Source of the DNA: Eulemur rufifrons
Lineage: Eukaryota > Chordata > Mammalia > Primates > Lemuridae
Length of the DNA: 64,000 bases
Assembly: GCF_041146395.1 (NCBI RefSeq)
Contig: NC_091008.1
Span: 3,423,501-3,487,500, forward strand
Direction: 5' to 3'
How positions within the stretch are numbered: position 1 is the first letter of the stretch; each line of letters opens with the position of its first letter. The notes beneath the pieces were generated by a model. It did not search any database, was not told the DNA's origin, and saw only the letters and a program-made list of their open reading frames with translations. The position numbers and the translations under genes are program-made. This document shows positions 52,461-64,000 of the stretch, one piece after another.

Positions 52461-52589
52461 CTTCTTCATCTTCCCACTCGAGATCTAAGGATGTGCTGTC
52501 GTCATTTCCACTAGTTGATTTAGTTTTGGTCATTAAATCACAACTGCTCTCTGTATTTGGTGTCAGAACTGTGGCATCTGAGGAGAGTC
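52461..52589 (-). CDS. AP1AR: AP1AR internal exon (residues ~172-215)
   Basis: A 129-base exon between a CATTCTAG acceptor and a GTATTTTG donor on minus. It encodes 42 full residues from LSSDATVLTPNTESSCDLMT to DLEWEDEE and shares Arg and Gly codons with its neighbours. The segment is Ser/Thr-rich and acidic, probably disordered. Its DLEWEDEE motif may be another adaptor-binding site (inference). Confidence 0.97.
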
Positions 52590-52754
52590 CTAGAATGTAC
52601 ACCACATACAATGAAATGGTGCCATCTGTGCTCTTGTACTTTTGCAACAATTGTCTCTCTCTAAATATTACTATTCCTTTTAACGTCGTCAGAAACATTG
52701 CTTAAAGTCATAACATTAGTAAGTTTCTGTTATGAACAGTATAAGGGTTTGATT

Positions 52755-52835
52755 CCTTTCTTTTCTTTTCCTTCCTTCCCACCCACCCTCCTTTCCTTTC
52801 CTTCCTTCTTCTCTTCCCTCCCTCCTCCTTTCTGA
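52755..52835. repeat. Pyrimidine-rich (CCTT)n-like tract
   Basis: A degenerate C/T stretch in an AP1AR intron; purine-rich on the transcribed minus strand. Confidence 0.85.
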
Positions 52836-53246
52836 CCATCTAAGCACAACAAACACACAAATTTAAATGAATTATAAACTTTTCAAATATGATGAACTCT
52901 AGGTAGTATTTTTAACAGCCAATTACAAATGGGGACAAAAATTTAAAAAAAAAAAAAAAAGATAAATGAAAAGCAGCCTACATTTTCAAAAGGAACCATG
53001 ACTACTATGCTTCCATTACTGGGAAGCATAGGAGCTTTGACTTTCGAAATTTGAGGAAACATTTTAATCTTATAAATCAATTTATAATACGTAAAAATAT
53101 AAGTACACCTTTCTATTCTTCCTCTCACCTTTTTGTTTTTTTTCTGGGAAGGGGAGGGGTGGGATCAGAACAGAAAGGCGTGCTTGACTCCCTGTACGGA
53201 TCTACAGGAAAAAGCCTGAGATTCTTCTTTGCTCCCACTCCTTTTT

Positions 53247-53581
<335 letters not shown>

Positions 53582-53770
53582 GCTCCCACTCCTTTTTAAA
53601 AAGGGAAGAGGATGATGTTGTTTAATTAATGACTAGTTAATTGATCTATCTGGGCAACACAAATTGAAGGGCAGAAAGTTCTTCTATAGAAACAGAGCCA
53701 GAATCTGCCATCACCTGGTTATTGTGGCATAAAAAACTTAAATGTACAGAAAATACTTTCGAAGACTTAC

Positions 53771-53844
53771 TACTGCTTCGAAAAACTTCATACTGTGACT
53801 TCATATTTCTCAAACAAGATTCAAAGTCATCTTCTGGTCCTGAA
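53771..53844 (-). CDS. AP1AR: AP1AR internal exon (residues ~147-172)
   Basis: A 74-base exon with acceptor TTATTACAG and donor GTAAGTC on minus. It encodes SGPEDDFESCLRNMKSQYEV followed by FRSS. EDDFES is a short acidic-Phe motif of the kind found in gamma-ear ligands. Phases fit the exons on both sides exactly (1+72+1 bases). Confidence 0.97.
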
Positions 53845-54480
53845 CTGTAATAAAAGTGAAAAGATTTTTGTATATATTCATAGCAGATGCAACATAACAA
53901 ATGCTTAAGTTAATGATGGCCTTTTGGTTTCAAGACTTATCTCATACAAATTCCTAACTGCTGTACGGTTAGAATAACCTCATGAAGATAGGTCTTCATT
54001 TGGGGGGATCCTGAAGGCAAGTCTCCAAAGCTTAGCCCTAAGTCCAACTTTACAATTTACAATAATGAAGCAGGAACAAGGTTCTTTGACTGCGTAGGGA
54101 TACTCAAGGAAACGTCACATTGAAACATCTCTTCCAAAAAATGCTCACACATAAACGTTATTATAAAGAAAGAGAGGGACTAAGGAAAACACAAACAACT
54201 AAGTTGTAAACAAGTCACCTGAAGGAATTCAGCTACTGTATCACTTTCTACATGGAAGAGGTGATCACTCTTAAAAATGCAATAAAGACAATTTGAATAA
54301 ATGATGATCACTTCTCAACTTAAACACTCTCACTTTTTCCAAGACAGTGTCTTTTAGAAGCAATAATTTTTAGGGAATGCATAAATACGAATAGGTATAA
54401 AAACATCCTGAGGTGAACTGTGTTGTATGTGGAAATAAAATTTTCTACCACAAAGGGAAGAAGTGTGTTTCACTATTTAC

Positions 54481-54539
54481 CTTTGATGTTCTCCGTTGTT
54501 GGCAGGATGATATCGATGCACAGTTCTCTGCCTTTCTTG
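54481..54539 (-). CDS. AP1AR: AP1AR internal exon (residues ~128-147)
   Basis: A 59-base exon between acceptor TTTCTAAAG and donor GTAAATAG on minus. It encodes QERQRTVHRYHPANNGEHQ plus two bases of a Ser codon. It is the most variable of the exons here, with residues unlike those in human in the middle. It continues the end of the coiled-coil region. Confidence 0.95.
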
Positions 54540-55490
54540 CTTTAGAAACATAATGTAATACAAAATCACTCTGTTGTTAAATTATATTTTTTAAAACCAC
54601 TCATATGATACCAAAAAGTGTTTTTTCTAGTTTCTAAAAAAAAGAAAATCTTAAAGTTACTCTGTTGAACTCTTTTTCCTCAAATTCATCACTATTCAAT
54701 TCTATATTCTCTTACTTATGGGTAGAATTTTTCTCAATTTAGCAGTGCATAATCCTAAGTGGTCAGAATATGAAGAGTATTATAAAAAAAGGTAACTTTT
54801 TAAACAGATATATACTGATGTCCTTAACATTCTTAGTAAACCTAAGAACTTCCTAATAACTGGAAGGATGAGGAGGAGAAAAGGAATAGTTAAAACAGTA
54901 CATGAAGTTCTATTCTGGGTGAAATAAGTAGCAATAAAAAAAAAAAGGATTTATAAGACCTGGCTAAGTTGACTCCGAAATAATGAAAGCAACTGACTAG
55001 GATTTAGAAGAACTGTCAGACTTGTGGATCTGACAATTATTAGCTTTATATCCCTGGCATGGCCTTTACCTTTTGTTTCTTTATCTGTAAATTACAGATG
55101 GCTATATTACTGACCTAGCAAACTCGGGGTTATTATGAAAATCACATGAATTAGTGGGTGTCTGTGTATGTCTGTGTGTCAGTGTATGTTGTATAGACTG
55201 TGATGTGTTCCTGTTCAAATATTTAGTCAGGGAAGAAAAAAACTCAGAGAACCCTGGAAATCACCCAAATGGATGCTGCATATGGAAGGCTTTGTCTTTA
55301 AAAGGCAGGCAGTAAACAAGTTATTACACTAAAAAGAGTACTGATATTGTAACTAGAAAAAGACTTTTATTTCTTAGAAGGTAAAAATTAATTTTTAAAC
55401 ATTTCCATTATTTAGAACTGACTAAAAAAAAAAAAAGACACTCCCCTATATAATTTAATTGATCTTCTGAAACATCGAGAGCAAGCGAGC

Positions 55491-55512
55491 GAGAGAGAGA
55501 GAGAGAGAGAGA
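55491..55512. repeat. (GA)n microsatellite
   Basis: Short GA run in an AP1AR intron. Confidence 0.95.
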
Positions 55513-55659
55513 AGGGACACAGTCACACAGAAATCACATAATAATACGATAGACGTGATTTTTCAGTTTCTCTAAGTTTTGCTAGGTGACATGCTCTTTG
55601 TCCTACGTCAGTTAACACTACAATAGTGAATCCACACAGGCAAAGTACGGAAGACGATA

Positions 55660-55870
55660 CTGAGTAGGATACAGGCTAGGCACTGCTGTGCTTGAACTCT
55701 GGCTCTGCCACCTACAGGATCTCAAGCAAGTGATAAAACATACCTGCCTCTCGCTTTCCTCATTTGTAAAACACTATCTCCTAAGATTGTTGTGAGGATT
55801 GAACAAGGCAAAGCACATAAACTGCTTAGAATAGTCCCGGACACTTAGCCAGGGCTCCAGAAAGGTCTGT
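55660..55870 (+). repeat. MIR-type ancient SINE
   Basis: MIR core: 'ACTCTGGCTCTGCCACCTAC', then 'TTTCCTCATTTGTAAAACAC', then 'TTGTGAGGATTGAACAAGGC'. Confidence 0.88.
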
Positions 55871-56500
55871 CATTCCCAGCTGCGAGGCACATGACACTGC
55901 TGTGTCACCATGCAGCACGGTCAGCTATGGGAACCTGCTGATTTCCCGGATAATATGCCAAAGGTCTGTCCAGACCCCCAAACTACCCATCTCCCAAGGA
56001 CACAAGATAAAGATGAGAAATAAAATCCTTACAGGGCAAAATCACACGGCTTATCCAATTCTAGGAAGCACAAGAAATCCAAGCAGTTTAAGCAGTTTTT
56101 TTTTTTTTTTAAAAAAAAACACCTCACACAACACTATGGAATGCTTTGGAAACTATACTTAAAGGCTAGTTTTGCAATGTTTTCACTCTAAGGGTGTATT
56201 TATTTTTGGAAAAGAATTCTGAATTTTGTAGCGCTAAAATATATCTCCAGGATAAACAGGAATTAGCTTCTCCTAATCTAAAGCTAAATTGCATTGTGTA
56301 TCCAGCATGTACTTTCATGTTGTTTCTTTCGTGTTAAAGATTGACTAATTTGCCTTTAAGATTCCTAGGAGTACATGCATAAATACATTCGGTTGTTAAA
56401 CAAGAAGCCCTCGATTCTAGAGGAAAAAAAGTCCTAAGATCTGTCAGAGAAAATAAGGAGAAAAGCAACCCTAATGTGTGTCGGGGTCTTTTCCCCTCAC

Positions 56501-56599
56501 CTCCAAGCGCTTTCGCTGCTTTGCTGCCCTGGCTGCTTCACGCTGTGCAGCGTATAAAGCTTCTTCTTCTAGTCTTAACTTCTCTTCTTGTAAGGCTAA
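56501..56599 (-). CDS. AP1AR: AP1AR internal exon (residues ~95-127)
   Basis: A 99-base exon (33 codons, phase 0 at both ends) with acceptor CATGTACAG and donor GTGAGGGG on minus. It encodes LALQEEKLRLEEEALYAAQR followed by EAARAAKQRKRLE, an Ala/Glu/Arg-rich helix predicted to form the coiled coil of the protein. Confidence 0.97.
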
Positions 56600-57774
56600 C
56601 TGTACATGAACAAAACGATAAGGATTAACAAAAATCAGAACCTGTCTAACTGCTCTACAGATAAAATGTTTCCATTTATAAAATAAAAAAGAAAGTATTA
56701 AAAAATAATTGATCTCTACAAAGCATAACAGAATTGAAATTTTTGTGATTATTCATTTCAGTGTCTTTTACATAATAACCCAAATCATATGAAACACAAT
56801 ATCGAATTCTTTACAAATTGAGTTACAAAGCAATAGCATCTAATTTGTATACATACAGAACAGTTTCTTTAGAATGTATTATACAATGATCTTCATTCTC
56901 AGCAATCATTCCAACACCTATCACCTTGACAAGTTTTATGGTTTTGGCCCTTGTAAGTCCAAAGCAAGATCTCTAAAACTAAAACCAATTATACCATCAT
57001 CTACCAAAGCGAACTAAGCTTTCACAAAATTCATGTCTCTCCAACTAATTAACATCTCCTTAATTTTATTATTGTAAAATTATTCAAAAGTTATCTTCAA
57101 ATTTATGTTCTTGCCATTTATAACAGCATACAAACTGCTTTAGTGATATCCATTGCACGTCAAAGCTAACTTAAAAGTCAAATTTTAACAGTCTTTTTTC
57201 CTTAGACTAATATTAGCAACTATTATATAGCTTAAGTTAATGTTTTTGAAATCACTAATTGGTACTAAATAGACATTTAAATGTATAATGGAATATAATT
57301 AATTCCATTTAGTCTAGTGATAGCAAAACTATAATTACAGGCCACTTCTATAAATATATTAAATAATTATAACACTTATAACTATTAGAAGTACTTGGTT
57401 CACTGCGAACAAATAAACCCAAGACAAACAAAAACACTTTAAAGAAAACTACTTATTGTGAAACAGTAATATTTTTAAAAGTTGGTTTTAAACACAAAGG
57501 TGTATATTCTTGCCAGAGTTCCTACTTGTGAATTAAGAAATTATTTTTTTAAAAGAATGTACTAGCTTCATTTTTTTGGCAGCATATGATTTCTGATAAA
57601 TTAAACCAAACTATAAGAAATTATAATAGGCTGGAATAATTTTACTTTTAAATCATTTTCATATGTATATCTAAATACAGATCCAATGACTACATGTAAT
57701 ATGTAATGACAACTCTCCCCTATAAATGAAGCCTTATGATAACATATATTTAAGCCACATAAAAGACTATTTAC

Positions 57775-57871
57775 CTCATTTTGAATTTTCTTATCAAGAT
57801 CTTTCTGTTTTTCAGCAATAGAATCATAATGCCTCTCTCTTAGGTCAATAATTTCTTCTTCAGTAAGAGGC
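57775..57871 (-). CDS. AP1AR: AP1AR internal exon (residues ~62-94)
   Basis: A 97-base exon with acceptor TCCCCTAG and donor GTAAATAG on minus. It encodes PLTEEEIIDLRERHYDSIAE followed by KQKDLDKKIQNE, the start of the long charged helix. Its first base completes the Arg codon begun in the upstream exon. Confidence 0.97.
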
Positions 57872-58059
57872 CTAGGGGAAAAAGGAGGGGGACAAAAGAA
57901 AGAAAAAGCAAAAAAAAAAAAAAAAGGAAACTTCTGATGAGTTTAAGTCCACACAAAACACCCATCAAGCCAGTGAAATTCTGAAATTTTGCTGTGAAAA
58001 ATGTATTCAAGCAATTTGATACAACTTCAATAGTTAAGAGCAAAGTATACATTCTAATA

Positions 58060-58966
58060 CTTGCTATGTTCTAGCACATAAACTGAGAAGATGCTGTATC
58101 ATCAGAGTAGATTTTAGCACTACAACCACCTTTTAAGAAAAGTGAACTTACCTGAACTTCACTCTGGCTCTGCTTTACATCCAACCTTCGGGTGCATACA
58201 ATGAACTGTGTCCCAAAATGCTTATCACGAAATAGAAATTTCAGTACGCCGCACTGTGACCTCAGCCTTCACACCATTCTGGACTCTTAACCCTCATCTG
58301 TACCCCGCTCCATCCCTCTGGTCTCCCCAGGCCCTTGGTCCTTCCCTTCCTCCCAGTCCGGCTATCCTCGTCATCATCTATCCCCGTCATCGCCTGGCCT
58401 CACTCCGTGGACGCCCACCGTGGACGCCGTGGCGGAGCTGACCTAGTTCATTACCAACACATCCACCGTCACGCACTCCCATCATTACACCACATTCACG
58501 CAGCTGACTCGTATTACGACTGTGGATCATTCCCACGATTAGCCCTTTCTGCCGTGGGCTGTGAGAGAAAAACCAAGGCCAATTTGGTCCCCAGCAACCA
58601 AGCCCCCAGCAACAGTCCACTGACTCACATGGAATCAACTCCCTCTCACATCCTACATGAACAGCTTCAAAATCTTCACATACTCAAGTTCCTTACTCAA
58701 ACGTTTAAAAGACAATTTCACCCCACTTTAAGAAACGGGGAGCATCAACCATGAATTTCCTCAACTTCTTGCCATTCCCCTACTAACTTAATTCTACCCC
58801 CCACTTTCTTCCCTCCGTCCTTTAAAGAGGTAACGTTTCTTAACTTGTTGAGGGTCACCTATTACACTTACACTCTTGATACGTTCATCACCGAGGCCAC
58901 CTCCCCTGCCCCACTCCAGAGAATTCTTTGGGACATTGCTATATTACTTAGTATCTCTCTCTAATC
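58060..58966. other. C-rich intronic block, unidentified
   Basis: From about 58190 the sequence becomes C-rich on + with several CG pairs, unlike the AT-rich intron around it. It probably derives from an old repeat, but I could not name one. The open frames in it resemble no known protein. Confidence 0.3.
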
Positions 58967-58967
58967 T

Positions 58968-59254
58968 TTTTTTTTTTTTTTTTTTTTTAAAGACAGGGTC
59001 TTGCTCTGTAGCCTGGGTTAGAGTGCACACCGTAACCTCAAATTCCTGGGCTCAAGGGATTCTCCTGCCTCAGTCACCTGAGTAGCTAGGACTATAGGTA
59101 TGTCGCCACCACGCCCGGCTAATTTTTTTCTATTTTTAGTAGAGAAGGGGTCTCCCTCTGGCTCAGGCTGGTTTGGAACTCCTGACCTCGAGTGATCCTC
59201 CCGCCTCGGCCTTCCAGAGTGCTAGGATTACAGGTGTGAGCCACCGCGCCTGGC
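58968..59254 (-). mobile_element. Short-linker Alu
   Basis: Dimeric Alu on minus that lacks the long TATATATTT linker and has deletions in the right arm (about 290 bases). It is probably an older or intermediate strepsirrhine form. Confidence 0.93.
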
Positions 59255-59289
59255 TCCCATTTTTGATAATTTTAAGAATCACCAGCTCA

Positions 59290-59405
59290 GCTATTAATAC
59301 TGATGATTCTTCTTCTAATGTAGACACTATGTCTGGGGTTTAAATCCCAGTGTCTAGCACAGTGATTGGCATATGACAGTTTCTTAATAAATCTTTGGTA
59401 CACTA
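59290..59405 (+). repeat. L2 LINE 3' end
   Basis: L2 ending: 'CAGTGTCTAGCACAGTGATT', then 'TTTCTTAATAAATCTTTGGT'. Confidence 0.65.
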
Positions 59406-59928
59406 AACAAGGAACATATATTCAAAATATGATACAGTTTATGACAATATTCTCTTGAAATTAAGAACTCTTTTGTGACTTAAAGATGGATGCTTCTTTT
59501 GCAAGCAGTGCATAAAAAAATATAAAAAAGCTGCTTAAATAAATTAGTATCAAGGTTCTAGTTACTATTGAAAGATATAAAAAGATTTAATAGATCTAGT
59601 TTGAGAATGTCATAAGGAAGGAAAAAGGGGAGAAAAGTTAAAAAGTTTAAAAAATATTTATCAATAGTAAATGGTTTTAAGAACACTAAAAAACACATGA
59701 CAATTAGGTTCTAGGAAAGCACCTGGGCACTTATATACACTAAATTCTTTAATGTTCAAAACAATCTGTTGAGATATGCATTACTTGCCTCAATCTTTCA
59801 GAAAGAAAAAAACTAAAGTTCTGAAATGCAAATTGTTCAATATCTCAAAGCCAATAAATGACAGAGCCTGAACTCTAAGAGAACTTCTTACAGTTCATAT
59901 AAAAGTTATTATTTTTTAAAAGCCTTAC

Positions 59929-59954
59929 CTATGACTGCTTCCTGGGCTCTCCCC
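59929..59954 (-). CDS. AP1AR: AP1AR micro-exon (residues ~54-62)
   Basis: A 26-base exon with acceptor TTTGTACAG and donor GTAAGGCT on minus. It encodes GESPGSSH and two bases of an Arg codon. Its small size is a feature of this gene. Phase matches both neighbours. Confidence 0.93.
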
Positions 59955-60277
59955 CTGTACAAAAATTAATTAAACAATTAAAAAAATTCGACTAGCTGAA
60001 TTCTATTTAAGACAATTACATTTTTATTTAGCCAAAAAATTTTCTACTTAACTATTTTTATCACAGTAAATAAATTTAATTATTGAAAGTGTAACAAAAA
60101 GCTTTAAAATTTTACGATTTTTCAAAGGTGAAATTTAGTTTAATATCTAGCTTAATTATGTAACAATCATTTGCTGGACATTTCTTAATTTTTTCTAACA
60201 ATTATTTCTTATATACCAAATGAACTGGGTCAGGATGGTATTAGACAACATATTCTCCATGTCCTCATCATTTACAG

Positions 60278-60912
60278 TTGATCCTCATTATTTGGATTCC
60301 ATATTTGCAAATTTGCTTACTTGCTAAAACATATTTGTAAGCTTTCTTGGCCACTGGAGGACGTGCCCAAAGCAGTGAAAAATCTGAGTTGCCTGACAAT
60401 TCGCATTCCCAGCTGAAGCAGAACAAGGTGGCACTTTACCTTCTTGTTTCAGTTTTCACACTGTAAACAAGTGTCCATTTTACAGTCTATGCAGTGCCAA
60501 GTTTGCAGTTTTGTGCTTTTCTGCTGGTGATTTTGCTGTCTGAAATAACCCCCAAGTACACTACTGAAGTGCTGTCTAGTAGTGTTCCTAAGGGCAAAAC
60601 GGCTGCGATACTGCCCTTTTGGAGAAAATATGTACGTTAGTAAGCTTCGTTCAGGGATAAGTTAGTGCTGTTGCCTGTAAGTGCAAAGTTAATGAATCAA
60701 CAATATATACTAAATAAGGTGTCTTAAACAGAAACACACAAAAAACAAATTTATATTACATACTCATGGGTTGATGAAAATGTGACTACTGGCTTACAGG
60801 ATCCTAACCCTGCATTCCCCCTAGGAGTAACACGCTTCAATAGTCACTAAGTTAGCATTTATGGTGACTTTATAGAACATAATTACAACAAATAATAAAA
60901 ATCAACTTTTTG
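60278..60912 (+). mobile_element. Tigger-type DNA transposon remnant
   Basis: Begins 'CAGTTGATCCTCATTATTTG' and ends near 'AATAATAAAAATCAACTTTT', so the ends are partly inverted, as in pogo/Tigger elements. The middle keeps words of a Tigger transposase start ('CAAGTACACTACTGAAGTGC', 'AAGCTTCGTTCAGGGATAAG') followed by a deletion. No intact transposase remains. Confidence 0.7.
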
Positions 60913-61774
60913 TTTTCTTTCACAGGATTATAAATTATCTATAGTTTTGTCCTCCACAGCAAACCGTGAACTATTTTCAATATTGATTCAGGTTTATGCA
61001 TATTCCTTACACATTTAAACCATTTTATTTATATCTGACAGTTAAAATATACGACTAAGATAACAGTAGGAATAAAATTCCAAATGGTCCACATTCGTTT
61101 AGGAAATAATACAACAAAACAGGATGACACTCAACTAAACTAAACACAAAATATGACACGAGAGGGGAAAAAGTGGTTAGCAAAAACAACAAAAATCCCT
61201 CAACCAACCAACCAAATAAAAAGCATCTTAGGAAAACACACGGAATCACAAGTTCTTATGAAAAGCAGTATGATGCTGGAATGAACTATGCTGCAGGCTG
61301 GAAGAACTCTTATATTTAGCACTTGTCAGAAGCTTTAAAAATATGTGGCCAGTGTGTGCTTAAACTCTTTAAAAGAAAAAGACATGGAGATTAAAGTGCG
61401 CTTTGAAAAGGGAAAGAAATAGGTTCCATGAAAATGGGTGACATTTTAGTGAGAAAACAAAAGGTAAAATGGTTTCCAAAATGTGTTCTACGAGATCATA
61501 AATATATATTATTATTTTAAAAAAGAATTTATACCTATATTAATTTGGGAAATGCTGAGTTGAACAAGTTTAAATAATTTTGTTTAACCACAGTTCTTTT
61601 CAGAACCTTTTTATATGCTAATTTATGATTTGACACTAATATTCCAAATACATTCTGAGAAGTGCTGGGCTAAATAGTAATTTAAATTTTTAAAGGAAAG
61701 GTTTAATACATGTTCTTCTTTCCCTAGGAAACAAAGATGAAAAAGGTCAGAACTTGCAGGGTTCTTCTGGTCTA

Positions 61775-61890
61775 ACTAAATTTAGAGATGTAGAAAATAG
61801 GCTCCAGGGAGGTTAAGTAATTTGCACAAACTCATACAATTAGTGAAGGTGGAAATTAGCACACAAACCAAAGCTCTTCCAGCTATACCA
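61775..61890 (-). repeat. MIR-type ancient SINE fragment
   Basis: Reverse MIR words: 'CAGGGAGGTTAAGTAATTTG', then 'CTCATACAATTAGTGAAGG'. Confidence 0.75.
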
Positions 61891-62089
61891 GTGCCTAAGA
61901 GATATACACCACATTGCTTCTCACCACATTGCTAAGATGAAGTGTAGACATGTACACTACACTTTGCTGATTCTAAAATGTATTATTTTTTTCATATTTT
62001 AACATTTCTATATTTGGGCTACATCTTAAAATTGGCTGAGTTTTATATGAGATGAAATACAGAAAATCAACATAAAAGATAACTGATAA

Positions 62090-62253
62090 GAATTTATGCA
62101 TGTTTATTCTACAGTCAATTTCTGACTTTAACCATTATTTCTTTTTCCTTTCTCATGTCATATTTTGTGTTTAGTTTAGCTGAGCATCATCCTGTTTTGT
62201 AATACTAATGGTTAAAGTCAGAAACTGACTGTAGAATAAACATGCGTAAATTC
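62090..62253. repeat. Long near-perfect inverted repeat (hairpin)
   Basis: Arms of 48 bases at 62090-62137 and 62206-62253 match in reverse complement at 46 of 48 positions, around a 68-base AT-rich loop. Each mismatch is a G-U wobble in one transcript orientation. The element lies in an AP1AR intron. No repeat family was recognised. Confidence 0.95.
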
Positions 62254-62631
62254 CACCCTCAGAAATCCATGAAAATTATAATTAAAGAAGGAGTCTATTC
62301 TGGATTGTTGAGGTATTTTACCTACCTAATGGCAAAAGATTAGAAATATCACTTTTTGAAGTTCGAGTTCCATATGATGCTTTAAAACCTGTATGTGTGG
62401 CTGTATAGTATCATATATGTTATACAGTAAAAAGTTCTGGATTATTTGCTAATATAAATTAGTAAAAGAAGGAAATGATACAGAAAAGACTAAAAAGTAA
62501 ACACAAATACCAGAAATTAAAATTCTAAAACAAAATTTAAAAATACTGTAGAAATAATTAAGTATTAGAACTAATGAGATGATTAATGAGAATAACAAAT
62601 ACAGGTTTTACACTACTATGGAAATACTTAC

Positions 62632-62658
62632 TTCATCACTTTCTACTAGATTCTCAAA
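62632..62658 (-). CDS. AP1AR: AP1AR micro-exon (residues ~45-53)
   Basis: A 27-base exon (9 codons, phase 0) between acceptor TTCTTTCAG and donor GTAAGTAT on minus, encoding FENLVESDE. It is the most upstream AP1AR exon visible. The preceding ~44 residues, including the N-terminal Cys-rich, lipid-modified membrane anchor of the family, must lie beyond 64000. Confidence 0.93.
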
Positions 62659-62659
62659 C

Positions 62660-63505
62660 TGAAAGAACAAAAAAGTAAGTGTTAGGAGGGATATCTATCT
62701 AAAGTACATATCTCACAAGGAATTATATCACTTTTTTACCTTAAAAATAACATACCTTTTATTTATAAGATATTTAAGTCAAGTGCATTTTTATATATCA
62801 TCTCATTTGATATTTTAAACAATCCTACAAAATGGCCAATGCAAGCAAATATACAATAGTATATTTATGACTTTATTAAGAATGAAAATCAAAAAGGAGA
62901 ATTACAGTGATTTTCTACATAAATCAGAACTAAAACTTTCACCTGAATTGAATATTTCATACAGGTATTTTAAATCCACACTATCAGAATTTTCCACTTC
63001 AGTTCAAAACAAATTATTTAATGTCAGAAGGAAAATTACTCAAGAAACAAGGGCCAAAAAGATAACCAAATAAAAATTTCTCTAAGTGTTTATAATTATT
63101 CTTCTAGTCATTCATATAATTATTTACTGAAAATCTACTAGATGGTAGTCACTGTTCCCATATACAATGTCTTTCTAGAGATAGGAATGTTAACAATTCC
63201 TATAACGTAATTAATGTTATTATGTCAACGACCTAATAAAAGTCATTAGTATTAAATTATATTATTAAAATATTTGCATTTTAAATATAAATACTTGATA
63301 AATAACCACTTGAAAGAAAAGTATTTTATTGCTAATATTGTTTTGTTTAAAGATTGAGAGAAAACAATGAATTCAAAAGGTTTAGAAAATGAAAGAATCT
63401 CTCTAACGAGATGATAAAACTGTTTAAAATTATCATCTTTATTTTTTTTACTGGTTGTGATTTTTTAAAAAACTAATTCCTGCTTTACATGCTTCCTCAT
63501 TAAAA
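62660..63505. other. AP1AR intron, AT-rich
   Basis: No exon was found. The open frame at 62867-63073 is unrecognised. A short ancient repeat remnant is at about 63105-63180. Confidence 0.35.
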
Positions 63506-63509
63506 CAGA

Positions 63510-63765
63510 AGGTAGTGAAGGAGTGTTCAAGCTTTGGAGCCAGGCAGTTTTGGACTGGAATTTAGGGTTCTGCCACTTTGAGGTTTTGTAATGTAGCCCA
63601 ATTTCTCCACCTGTCTAAGCCTCTGATTTCTCATCCACATAATAGGGTGACTACCACCTGTTTACAATAGAGTTGTGGTAAGAATTATGTGCAACAACAT
63701 TCCTAACCTATAGTGGAACCAGAGTGGCTGGTTCACAGTAGGAATGAATGACAGCATCTATTATT
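63510..63765 (+). repeat. MIR-type ancient SINE, nearly full length
   Basis: MIR order: 'GCTTTGGAGCCAGGCAGTTT', 'TTTAGGGTTCTGCCACTTTG', 'CCTCTGATTTCTCATCCACA', 'TGGCTGGTTCACAGTAGGAA'. Confidence 0.88.
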
Positions 63766-64000
63766 CTGTTTTATATACAGAGATAAAATGACTCAGTGAT
63801 TCTGCCGTGGAGTTGCTTAAAATCAATTTGCTGCTTTGATTCTGCCACACCTCCCTGCTGGAGCAGGCCAACTGTCTTTCCTTATAACTGCTGTCACAGT
63901 GAGCCACTAGGACTGAGAGAAGAATATCTGCAGCCTGGTTTGTGTAGGGGAAAAAAACATAAAACCAAAAACCAAATCTGAAGAAGAACAGGACCTTTAT

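Larger units (their letters stand above)
59955..62631. other. AP1AR intron between the two micro-exons
   Basis: Holds a Tigger-like element at 60278-60912, a MIR fragment at about 61775-61890 and a strong inverted repeat at 62090-62253. Otherwise it is AT-rich single-copy DNA. Confidence 0.5.

Noticed and set aside
62660..64000. Search for the first two AP1AR exons
   Set aside because: No minus-strand sequence matching the N-terminal part was found, so they are placed outside the window.

Overview
This window is nuclear DNA of a primate, most probably a Malagasy lemur (mouse-lemur-like). The evidence is about 17 dimeric Alu elements. Most carry a lemuriform signature: the 'CCTAGCACTCTGGGAGG' opening, 'CCTGAGCAAGAGCGAGACC' in the left arm, and an 'AATAGAAAGAAATTA' linker followed by TATATA. 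The genes are split by introns and the intergenic DNA is filled with LINE, SINE, DNA-transposon and retroviral fossils. Most short open frames in the window lie inside Alu, L1 or simple repeats and are not genes.

Two protein-coding genes can be read. TIFA (TRAF-interacting protein with a forkhead-associated domain) lies on + with its whole coding region in one exon at 46286-46861. AP1AR (gadkin/gamma-BAR, adaptor protein complex 1 associated regulatory protein) lies on - and converges on TIFA. Eight coding exons with intact splice sites and matching phases are present between 49862 and 62658, giving the C-terminal 258 residues. Its first exons lie beyond base 64000.

The order TIFA-AP1AR matches human 4q25 read in reverse. 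By synteny the CpG island at about 40380-41350 is the promoter of TIFA (+) and, head to head, of ALPK1 (-). ALPK1 is the kinase that detects bacterial ADP-heptose and phosphorylates TIFA to trigger TRAF6/NF-kB signalling. No ALPK1 coding exon was recognised, so bases 1-40380 are read as its 5' introns or upstream DNA; this is inference.

Layout: 1-2.3 kb, nothing recognised. 2.3-9.1 kb, a nest of old L1 pieces holding two Tigger-type elements, an Alu, and a broken clathrin light chain A retrocopy. 9.1-23 kb, mostly single-copy DNA with Alus, MIRs and several GC-richer repeat-free blocks that may be regulatory. 23-26.3 kb, L1 and a decayed gammaretrovirus-like pol fragment. 26.5-40 kb, Alus, L2 and L1. 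40-41.4 kb, CpG island. 42-46 kb, TIFA intron. 46.3-48 kb, TIFA last exon. 49-64 kb, AP1AR exons and introns.

The most interesting observations are a 164-base near-perfect hairpin in an AP1AR intron, an inverted 46-base local duplication that an Alu insertion helps to date, a stop-codon loss that lengthens TIFA by six residues, a consensus kB site at the TIFA promoter, and two linked diagnostic characters that split the lemur Alus of this window into two groups. I found no undescribed gene system.
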